Source: Asterias rubens (Eukaryota > Echinodermata > Asteroidea > Forcipulatida > Asteriidae). Taken from it: a DNA stretch of 64,000 nt. The stretch spans positions 20,769,680-20,833,679 of the forward strand of contig NC_047067.1 in the NCBI RefSeq assembly GCF_902459465.1. The letters run 5' to 3'. Shown here piece after piece: positions 1-10,700 of this stretch. The notes under the pieces were generated by a model. That model saw only the letters and a program-made list of their open reading frames with translations. It did no database searches and was not told the origin of the DNA. The stretch's first letter is position 1. Each line of letters starts with the position of its first letter. The position numbers and the translations under genes were made by a program.

Positions 1-105
1 ACTGGGGCGCTAGATTCCTTTTTATCGAAATTTTGACATAATCGATCAACTAGATAGGTGACCGATAATATCAAAATTGAAAAAAAAGGAATCCAGCGCC
101 CCAGT
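1..105. mobile_element. MITE-like element, 44-bp inverted repeats
   Basis: The first 44 bases, starting ACTGGGGCGCT, are a near-perfect inverted repeat of the last 44 bases ending AGCGCCCCAGT, with a short AT-rich centre. There is no coding capacity. The window begins exactly at the left end, so the left target-site duplication cannot be seen. The same terminal motif recurs at 4470-4480 next to AT-rich sequence, which suggests a family. A non-autonomous DNA transposon is the best reading; the superfamily is not determined. Confidence 0.75.
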
Positions 106-639
106 TACTAGGTCTAGTAACCTATGAGAAAATTGTCACTGGAGCATTTCAAGGGCACTAATAGCAATGAGTGTAAATTTGTATATTTTTGTAAATGTTA
201 AATTGTTGTAGTTCAGCCTTTGACTTGTGCTGCGAGGACAGTTTTTTTAAATAAACCATTTGGACCCAACCATTTTCTAGAGGTCGTTGGTTCAAGTCTC
301 GCTCCGGTAACTTTGTCTTTGTTCATACCCAATTAATAATTGTGTAATTTCATTATTCACTTTAGATTTGATGAGCTGAGTGGATTTGATACAGCACGAT
401 AGGTAAAGGCAGGGGTAAAGGTCAGCAAGGTCAGAGTTCAACACAGATCAACTTAAATGATGCCTACTCCTGGGATGCAACGGTGAAGGAACACAGCAGT
501 AAGACGGACAAGTGGGTGGTGATTGAGAATTGGGTTTATGACGTCTCAAAGTGGGTGACTAGACACCCAGGAGGGTTCAAGGTTTTGTCCCACTATGCTG
601 GGGAGGATGCATCGGTGAGTTTCTTAGGGTGTTAGTGAA

Positions 640-770
640 GAGGGACAAGTGAGTGGTGATTGAGAATGGGGTATATGATGTCTCAAAGTGGGTGACTAGA
701 CACCCAGGAGGGTTCATGGTTCTGTCTCACTATGCTGGGGAGGATGAATGGTGAGTTTCTTAGGGTGTTA
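640..770 (+). repeat. Tandem copy of the desaturase b5 exon, broken
   Basis: A second copy of the end of the cytochrome b5 exon and its downstream intron start lies 136 bp after the first. The copy has a TGG-to-TGA stop at 650-652 and is one base short just before its donor site at 751. It still encodes RHPGGF in frame after the stop. It is therefore a dead, unequal-crossover-type exon duplication and further evidence that the gene is not under constraint. Confidence 0.85.
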
Positions 771-1869
771 TGGCTGGCTGTCAAAGGTTCCTAAGCTTGC
801 ATGCGTGCTTCTCAAACTTTGCAATTCAGCTCTTAGCTGTGAGTAAGGTTGATAAGCCTCCCAAATTATTAATTATTATTATTTTAATTATTGTCTGGTT
901 GATTGATAGATTGTATTCCCCCACAACCTTGCAGGTTTCTTGAGAGTCATTGGTTCGTGTGGGTGACCCAGATGAACCATATACCCATGGAGGTAGACAA
1001 TGATACTCATAAAGACTGGCCCTCTGCAACTACACGCCACCTGCAACGTCGAACCCTCTGTTTTCAACGATTGGTTCACCGGACATCTCAACTTCCAGAT
1101 TGAGCACCAGTAAGATATAAAACCTAAGAGACGATCTTGTTTCTTTTCCATTGCAAATCAGTGATTCTTTTCGAATCCACGACCTCGGCTCCAGATTCTG
1201 CTCAGGCTAGCTTGGCCCTGCGGTTGTTTTGACAACTGCGCATGCTTTGCGTTTGTGCTCAGGGCTTCAGACGAGAGGAAGGAGCCTGAAGCCGAATCCA
1301 AAGCCGAAGCCAAAACTTTGAAAGGGCCAGTGAGGCTGGAAGGCTGGAAGGAAAAATAGTCTGGCAACTTTTGGTGAAACGAGAATTAGAACGTTTTTTG
1401 TCATTCAGTATTCTTGGAGTCTGACAAGAGATTGCGAATACACTGGGGCAAAGCCCCTCTTTGAACGATCAGTGTAGACGGTTCTTTATGTTACAAACAC
1501 ACAACACTTGGAAACGTCAGCTTTACATGTCATCAGAATGCCAAACATTTGAAGGGCATTTCTGTTGTAATAACACTTTATTTTGTCTCTTGTTGGTTTC
1601 AGTCTGTTCCCGACCATGCCCAGACACAACTACGCAAAGATAGCACCCCATGTCAAGTCCTTGTGTATTAAACACGGTCTTAGTTACCAGACTAAGACAT
1701 TACTCGGAGCCTTTGCTGATATTGTGTGGTGAGTTCCTCAACTTGGTCAGGTTCCCTGAAGGCCTGAAGTCAGGAATACATTGTTAAAATGTTTGGTACC
1801 TGTGAGGGTAGAGGTTGATATTGTATACGAAAAGGTCTTTGAAGTGCCACGGCAGCTCGGGCTGTTTAA

Positions 1870-1995
1870 TCCCCAGGGAGTTGAAAAAGATAAGAGCAAT
1901 GTTTTTGGCACAATGACAAGGGTGCTTATGTAAAGCTCATCGATACGTTATTGTAAAAATGGGCTATATAAGTAGTAGTTATTATTATTATAAAC
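1870..1995 (+). mobile_element. SINE-like 3' tail
   Basis: The segment runs through a GGGCTATATAAGTAG motif into a TTATTATTATTA tail, a typical 3' end of tRNA-derived SINEs in marine invertebrates. No tRNA-like head was found upstream, so it is a 5'-truncated fragment inside the intron before the last desaturase exon. Confidence 0.45.
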
Positions 1996-2278
1996 CACCA
2001 CTATATACCTATACCATACTAGATGTTGACGAAATATAGGCCTGCACTTGCAATACACCTTGTCAAACTATTCTACCACGACAGTGATTTGGAACACTCT
2101 TTTACAAGTACATTTTGTGTTGAGCACTCGCACAGTAGGAGAAAGTTGTGAAAATCATTTTAGAAGGACATTCAATTTTTCTTTACCTTTATATTTAATT
2201 AACTTGTTTTGTGTTTTTAATTGCAGGTCTCTCAAGAATTCTGGTCAGCTTTGGTTTGACGCTTACCACCACACCTAG

Positions 2279-4793
2279 ATAAGTTTGTGGGAGTAGAATG
2301 TTGCTAAAAACGACTTGTCCGCAATTAAAATTGTTTGGGTCTAATAATTTTGTGGGTAGGTCTAAAGAAGTAACTGCAAATCGAAATTCAGTTTTTATGC
2401 AAAATATGCTGAGAAGTTGTTACTGTGTACCCTGGTCACATTTTTTAAATATTAAATTAATTAAACAAATGTTTATGCCTAAGGTATGCAGAGAACATTT
2501 TAAGCAATCGATCAACTGCAATTTTCTTAGGTTAGAAATTATGTAACATTTCCGTTCCATGTGAAATTTGTCTTTCACACTTAGCGTTGTAAATATTATG
2601 ATTTGCCTTTTGAAATTCTCGATCCTCAAATTATGCAGACATTAAATTATTATTTTATTGGAATTGGGAGAAATAAGTTATTCAATTTACATTCGCGCGA
2701 GCACCATTATATAGTTGGATTGTTTTTTTCGACTTCATTCTAGTAGGTTAGTTAGTGCAATAGAATAGTGGAAAACACTACACAAATTTTTGTGTGGCAC
2801 AAAACGTGTATATTATTTAATGTTAATTTGTTTACATTTGTTTTCTAAAATTGTTTTTGCCAAAAAAGGTTTTACAAAAAGAGCTTTTATATTGAGACTT
2901 TACATCAGTATCTTATGAAATCTAAATCTGTGTGTATGACATAACTTAAATAAACATATTTTGCAGGACCCAAATGTCACAAAGACATTGCTTAAACATA
3001 AACGCCAATTGTATTTTGTTTGAAGTTGAGTTGGAAGTTAATTTGGAAAGTTTTGTAAGTTTTTGATAATAGTTAAGTGTCGTAATTAAAAAACTTACAA
3101 AAGCTTACGCAAACTGTCTTATTGCAATTATTTGGACCAGTTATGTCTGTGAATGTTGTCCTTGTTTAAAAAAACAAACTGATTGATATGATCACTCCTT
3201 TGATGGGTGGTGTAATTACATACGCTCTATTAAAAAAAGGCATTTATGTAAGTCTTCACGAACAGATGGCCGCTCTGTGTTGTGAAGCTTTTGCACCAAC
3301 AAAGTGCGAGGCTGCCCACCGGGCCTGCTGCCCCAGTCAACCATCGTATTTGCACACCCCATAGAATCTCAAATAGCAACCACATCACGTGATCTATCTA
3401 TGTGACTAAGTGTGAAAGAATTTATTTAAGTGTGAAAGAATTTATTTTAGCAGATGATAATTTAGTTTTAAAATTTAGAGGTTGGATGATGTTTCTTTGA
3501 CTTATTTTGTTGGCATAATAATCATAATAGTGCACTAGTGATATACCAAAAGTATGTTCAAGCATAACCATAACCTACGACAGGAAACTTTATTCTCAGC
3601 ATGATTAATTATAATTATTATAAGGGTCGATAACATACGACCCTGCGATACAACAGTGGGCGCTTTCCTAAATATAGACTAGTCTTGGCCCAAGACGTCA
3701 ATTATCGGTACCGTATAGTGTATTATGTACCACGCCTCGTATTAATTGATCTCCGGACCTTGGGTCAAGACTAGTCCCACCTCCCTGCCGTCTGCGTAGT
3801 GGTTGAGTTGACGGCACACAAGTGAGTTGACGGAAGAGGGCGCTATTTATCAAGACCGTTAAATTTTCACACGTGTTTGATTGAGGAACGTTTGTTGCAA
3901 AAGAGTGGACTTGTTTACCTTCCTCCATGTTTTTGTTTTTACTAACTATTGTCATCTAATAATTAAGTAAGTGATAGTTTACTGGAGTTGTTTGTTTTAT
4001 TAGTAAATCAGGCCAAGTTACCGTAACTTTCAACAAGGTCAGAGAGAGAGACTGTTTGTTACGGACACGATAGTTTGCCCAGATTACGGACGCCAGTGTT
4101 GACTGAAGATTATCTCTTTCTGTTCTAATTATTGACTGTACTGTGCAGAAACCTCCGAGGCTCTGGAGACTTGCACATTAGATAAATTATGTAACAATGT
4201 TATTGTTTTATCCATATATGTCCAGACCTGATATTTCACACGGAGGACCGTAATAAATAAGGCGATTGCCGGCCTCCGCACCGTCATGATGTCCCCGCCG
4301 TTGCCCAAAGGCCAATGCAATTGTATTTTGGGCAAGACCATTGCCTTGCACAGTAACATAGTGGGTGCCCTGGAAAATGAAGTACTCCAGTAGAAATTTA
4401 CAATTATCTCATGTATAGTCATACTCAGACTCAGTCATCATACTTAGGGTGCCCTTTTTAGACCCAGTAACTGGGGCGCTATTCTCTAACTCATAACTGG
4501 ATAAGTAACTCAGGATCTAGCGGCGGGGACCTGTCTTTATCCTAGCAGAGAAAGACAGTGGCCCAGTCCAACTTAGCCACAACAATGTCAATACCAGAAT
4601 GTCAAAATTGCTGTGGTGACCTAGAAAATAACGATTAGGAAAGACTAAGTTTATATTATATATTTGCACATTGCAGTTCTTCTTGCACACGACAGCCCAG
4701 TGCTAGGTAGGTCAGCATCCAAGACCGGCACAGTTCTTTTGATAAAATATAAGTTCTCTTGAGCGATTGCCCTAGAAACAATCTCATCTGACC
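2279..4793. other. Intergenic, desaturase relic to AAMP
   Basis: AT-rich sequence with no supported coding exon. An AATAAA signal at 2949-2954 could be the old polyadenylation signal of the desaturase. A palindromic element lies at about 3680-3778, with arms carrying ACTAGTCTTGGCCCAAGA and its near complement. The terminal motif AACTGGGGCGCT of the MITE at the window start recurs near 4470. No TATA box is evident just upstream of the AAMP start. Confidence 0.6.
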
Positions 4794-7700
4794 ATGGATC
4801 CTGACGGTGACTCCGACAGTTGCTTTGAAGAGGCAGATGAACAAGACATGGCAGAGGTCGTTGACCTGAACGAGATGGAGGGAGGAGGTATGGTTCATTT
4901 CTTATCATTTGCTCCAAAGTTTCCTCTCCTTAATTTGCATCCACCAGGTTCACACTTCCCCACAGATTCCATATATAAATGTACATTGAATCGAATTGAA
5001 TTAAAAAAATATATTGGATGATGTGAATATTCAGTTATTAGGAGGGTTGATTAGGTACTACTACTTTGGAGGTGCTTTCCCCACTTGATAACATATTGCA
5101 GGTTGACATTAGAGAAAGCATAATAACCTGATATTTCCTCCTGCAGAATACATCATTGATGACTTGGGAGAGGAGATGGGATCGGAAGCAGATAATGCAT
5201 CTGTCTTATATTAAACAATAACATTAGAGAAAGCATAATGACCTGATATTTCCTCCTGCAGAATACATCATTGATGACTTGGCAGAGGAGATGGGATCGG
5301 AAGCAGATAATGAAGAAGAAGAAGAAGAAGATCTTGGGATGGATGAACCAACCATTGAAGACGATGCGGACTTCTGCTATGAGAAACACACAGGTACAGA
5401 GTGGTTAAGAAATATCAGGGCACCACCTTAACACAATGGCCCAGCCCATCAAACATATTCTTGTAAAAACTGCTACGGGCTAGTAAACACCACTTCTCAA
5501 CTTGCCATATGGGCAAGGGCTACTAAAACATGTACAACCTAATACCTTTTTTAAGTTGTTCATTTTATTGTTCATTGTTTGAGTGTAACAATGCATCAGA
5601 AAGGTACATTCATTACAATACATGTTTAAATCAGGGCTAGTAAAACTTCCTGGGGGCAAGTAAAACCCAGAGTTTATTAGGGACGGTTGGCTACTTTTAC
5701 CGGTTGTTTTAAGTTGTGCATTTAATAGTGTTCTCTGTGTTTTGTTGTTCAATTATTAGGTTCTGTCTTTTGCTGTGATCTTGAACCAACCAAGGCATCT
5801 CTCGCTGTTACTGGAAGTGAGGATGACAAAGCGTATGTCTGGAAGGTGGGAGACGGGGAACCAGTGTTGGAGTGCTCAGGTACCTGACTACCGATGTTTT
5901 AGTTCTAGGTTGTAAACCATACAAGGACATCTCAATATTACTTGTAACCTACTTTAAACAAAGCGAACTGAAACACACTGACAAAACATAAGCTCTCTGT
6001 TGTTCTTTTCACAAAAACATGATCATCTGATTTATTTTGATTTTACAGGTTGTTTGCATGGTGTATTTTTGTTTTAAAATTAAAGCAGGCCTGATACTTG
6101 CCTCTATGCCCCCTGGTCATTGCCTTGGTGCCCTTGAGTTGCTCTAGTAAAAATTCACAATTTCCTTTGACCAAGGAGAAGATGCCCTTGTACTTTCAAA
6201 AATGAAGCAGACAGGCCTACTAAAAATTGACTCTGAACATCAATGTTGAAGTTCAAATTTAATGGAGGATGGCACTTGTTTACTTGAATGCAGGACACAA
6301 GGACTCAGTAACATGTGTTGGATTCAGTCACGATGGAGCTTTGGTAGTAACTGGTGATATGAGTGGTCTCATCAAGGTTTGGAGTATAGAAACACAAGAA
6401 GAGGTCTGGTCATTTGAGTGCTCGGACTTAGAGGTAAGGAACTTGCTCTAGAGTTTAATGACTTGGCTGATTGTCTTTAAATGAATAAGGTATGTGGTGA
6501 TACTAACAATCTCTTTTGTGAGGAGTGGTGGCTCTGAGAAGAGCCAATATGTTCTGCTCGACATTTCGGTCAGTGTGGTCTGACCGTCTTCTGGAGAAGA
6601 AGAGCACACTGAACGAATTGTCAAACAGAACCAACCGGCTCTTCTCCAAGCCTCCACTACTCACATAAGAGATCTTGTGCCACCGCAAGCCTAACTTACT
6701 TAGTATTTTTTCCACCATGCATAGCCTAAAGTCTTATCTATACAGGATAGTTGGACTATACATGGATTGGCATAGTTTTATGACTCATCCTATTGTCTTT
6801 GTAATTTGATTGACAGTGGCTGACATGGCACCACAGCTCCCACGTTCTTCTTGGAGGTACGGCAGAGGGACAGGTGTGGATGTGGAAGGTACCAAGTGGG
6901 GAGTGTAAGACGATGCAGGGACATGGATGCCAAACAACCTGTGGCAAAGTTCTTCCAGACGGTATGACATCGTTGCCCCTAAATCAGTAATTTTTTTATT
7001 TTTTTATTTGAACAATTAGTCCCTGAGATAGCTGCCCCTACATTAACTGTCATATCTTGTGGTCTAGTTGGTAAGACTAAGACACTGCTCTAGAATTGCA
7101 AAAGGTTCTTTCAGATGGTATGCCATCATTGAATTGTATCACCATTACAAACAGTGAAAGACTTTAAAAACAAGCTTTTTCCTAAATGTGTACATTTTAG
7201 TAACCACTGTCTTTATGTCAATGCATGTTTACTTGAGTACTTTTATATAAATCAATTTATTATATTTATTATTAAGAAGGCTTGTTCACTCATTTAAGAA
7301 TTTTGCTTGTGCCTTACTTACATTTTCCTGCTAAAGTAGGCAAAAAAGTCTGCTCCCTGCTAAATAGTTAAGTGTGAAGTGAAAAGAAATATTGCATTGA
7401 GATGAAGTGAAGTTAAAAATAGCGATATTATTCTTGGTCTCCAACAGGAAAGAGATGCTGCGCTGGATATGATGATGGAACCGTCAAAATATGGGACTTG
7501 AAGGATTCAACATCGCTTAACACATTCAAAGGTAAACCCTCCTACTGTATGACCATTTAACATTGTCCACATGGTGCTGAGTTGTACATCAACTATGCCA
7601 GCCTGCAATATGATATCATGTTATGAATGCATCAGTACACAGTCAACCCTCGTACACTCTGACCATTCAATATCATTTACTGTAGTTGTGTATGATAGAT

Positions 7701-10700
7701 GCACTATACCAGCCTGCAATATGATGTCATATAATGAATATAGTACACAGTACACACTTAACTGTCTGACTATTCAATATCATCCACTGTATGATAGAAT
7801 TGTATGATAGAAACATTATGCAAGCCTGCAATATACATGTAATATGTAATGAATGTACACAATAATAAAATAATAATAATAAGACTTGTAATGCGCACAT
7901 ATCCACCCTGCTGTGTGTTCAAGGCACAGTACACAGTCAACCCCTACTCTATGACCATTCAATATCATCCACTGTGATTTTGTATGATAGATGCACTATA
8001 CCAGCCTGCAACATGATATGTGGTGAAGCGTCCGCTGAGTACACAGTCAACCCCCTACCCTCTGACCATTCAATATCATCCACTGTGATTTTGTATGATA
8101 GATGCACTATACCAGCCTGCAACATGATATGTGGTGAAGCGTCTGCTGAGTTCACAGTCAACCCCCTACCCTCTGACCATTCAATATCATCCACTGTGAT
8201 TTTGTATGATACATGTAGATGCACTATGCCAGCCTGCAATAAAATATGTGGTGAAAGCCAGAACTTCACATGATTGCCATATTCTTTGTATAATTCTTTG
8301 GATGGTTATTTCGTTCTCATTGTTTCTCCAAAGGCAACACTGGGCACAGTGATGGTGTAACGGCGTTGGATTGCCATAGCAACAACGTCGTGGTTCTAAC
8401 TGGCTCTGTTGATGGCACAGCAAAGATTTTAAACAGCAACAATGCAAAGGTAAGCAGGACTCCTAAAAATTATTTGTTTATAAAGTTCATATCTGTAGCA
8501 GTTGTCCATGGCTGTATTTTTGTTTGAAATTTTTTTAAATGCGAGAAGATAGCTTTTGTTCAGCCCCAATTTTGCCATCATTGCATTTAATCTGGAGATG
8601 GGTAATTCAAACTGGGCATCAACTTGTGACCAAACAATGCATTGTAACAGAAAATCATTCAAATTTAACTCCAAAATAGCTTTAGATTTATCACGGCTAG
8701 ACACATGTTGTTTTTCTAATTCCATAATGTTGTATTCTTTATATGTCATCTAGGTGTTGGCTACTTTTTCAGCCGGGGCGATCAAGGAAAACATCGGGGA
8801 CAGCAACTCAGTGGAATCTGTTGGTTTGTGTCAAAGGTCAGTCACTTTGCGGTCAAAGGTCACCAAATCCTTAATGATAGTCTTGCTGTAAGAGTTTCTT
8901 ATGTTATTGTTAGTGATTAAATTTGACCTATAGAGGGCGTTCACTAGAAGCCATGAACCAGTCAGTGAGAATTTTTTAACTTTACATCTTTGGTCTTTTT
9001 GGTTGTTACAGTCAATCTCTAGCTGCCGTAGGGTCACTTAATGGTTCACTTGGATTATGGGACGTACCTACACAGAAGATCAGACATCAATGCCAGCATG
9101 AGGTAAGAAGAGATTCGTCCTACCCCTCAACTTCACCCCCCCCCCTCCATCCATCCAGTTCTGTTTTTATGGATTTTATTTCTGTCCATGTTCCTCAGGC
9201 TGTCTCTGAATTAGTGGCTGTGACTGTGACTTTGCTGCAGCTGCAGCTTTGTAGCCACAGCCAGGTTCAGCCAAAGCCATGGGATGAAGCAAAGGCCCCT
9301 AACAGAAACCACAGTTGCAAATTTAAACATGCTAGCTGTGTAAACGAAGAATGCCTAGTAATGTGGAGGCCTAACGCGCACAAGCAAACATTTCTTGCTA
9401 ACCTTTGAAATATGCTTGACATACATGTATGCGCTGAATTCCCTGCCTCCTTAAGCGTTGATTCTTTGCTTACGGTAAGCAGATTCCCTGCCTCCTTAAG
9501 CGTTGATTCTTTGCTTACGGTAAGCAGATTCCCTGCCTGCTTAAGCGTTGATCCTTTGCTTACGGTATGATTCTTTGCTTATGAAATTGGGCCCACATGT
9601 GTTATACCTGGTGTACTGTACAGTGTAGTGTACATTAAATGTTGTGAAATTTACATGCCATGGTTTGTTTGTTCAGTTTGCTGACTTAAATGGCAAGCAT
9701 GGTAGACAGTAGTCTAGTGTGTGACTTTGGCACAAGGGTAAATTAGCTTCCCAAAATGGTGAACATGGTAGACAGTAGTCTAGTGTGTGACTTTGGCACA
9801 AGGGTAAATTAGCTTCCCAAAATGGTGAACATGGTAGACAGTAGTCTAGTGTGTGACTTTGGCACAAGGGTAAATTAGCTTCCCAAAATGGTGAACATGG
9901 TAGACAGTAGTCTAGTGTGTGACTTTGGCACAAGGGTAAGGGTAAATTAGCTTCCCAAAATGGTGAACATGGTAGACAGTAGTCTAGTGTGTGACTTTGG
10001 CACAAGGGTAAATTAGCTTCCCAAAATGGTGAACATGGTAGACAGTAGTCTAGTGTGTGACTTTGGCACAAGGGTAAATTAGCTTCCCAAAATGGTGAAC
10101 ATGGTAGACAGTAGTCTAGTGTGTGACTTTGGCACAAGGGTAAATTAGCTTCCCAAAATGGTGAACATGGTAGACAGTAGTCTAGTGTGTGACTTTGGCA
10201 CAAGGGTAAGGGTAAATTAGCTTCCCAAAATGGTGAACATGGTAGACAGTAGTCTAGTGTGTGACTTTGGCACAAGGGTAAATTAGCTTCCCAAAATGGT
10301 GAACATGGTAGACAGTAGTCTAGTGTGTGACTTTGGCACAAGGGTAAGGGTAAACTAGCTTCCCAAAATGGTGAACATGGTAGACAGTAGTCTAGTGTGT
10401 GACTTTGGCACAAGGGTAAATTAGCTTCCCAAAATGGTGAACATGGTAGACAGTAGTCTAGTGTGTGACTTTGGCACAAGGGTAAATTAGCTTCCCAAAA
10501 TGGTGAACATGGTAGACAGTAGTCTAGTGTGTGACTTTGGCACAAGGGTAAACTAGCTTCCCAAAATGGTGAACATGGTAGACAGTAGTCTAGTGTGTGA
10601 CTTTGGCACAAGGGTAAATTAGCTTCCCAAAATGGTGAACATGGTAGACAGTAGTCTAGTGTGTGACTTTGGCACAAGGGTAAACTAGCTTCCCAAAATG

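Larger units (their letters stand above)
399..2278 (+). pseudogene. Decayed front-end fatty acid desaturase (FADS2-like)
   Basis: The family are membrane desaturases of long-chain polyunsaturated fatty acid synthesis in the ER, with an N-terminal cytochrome b5 domain and three histidine boxes. Visible pieces: exon 399-614 (cytochrome b5 with haem motif HPGG), exon 934-1109 ([15 protein letters not shown] onward to the third box QIEHH), exon 1603-1728 ([15 protein letters not shown] onward) and exon 2227-2278 (ends LWFDAYHHT, stop). Splice sites and phases between the last three fit exactly. Lesions: the expected start codon at 399-401 reads ATA, with an in-frame TGA just upstream at 387-389. 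Only about 320 bp separate the b5 exon from the third-box exon, so roughly 250 residues, including the first two histidine boxes, are missing. A 2-base deletion after DWPS (near 1024) shifts the frame. Retained introns mean this is not a processed copy. An assembly collapse could mimic the central deletion but not all the lesions. Confidence 0.88.
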
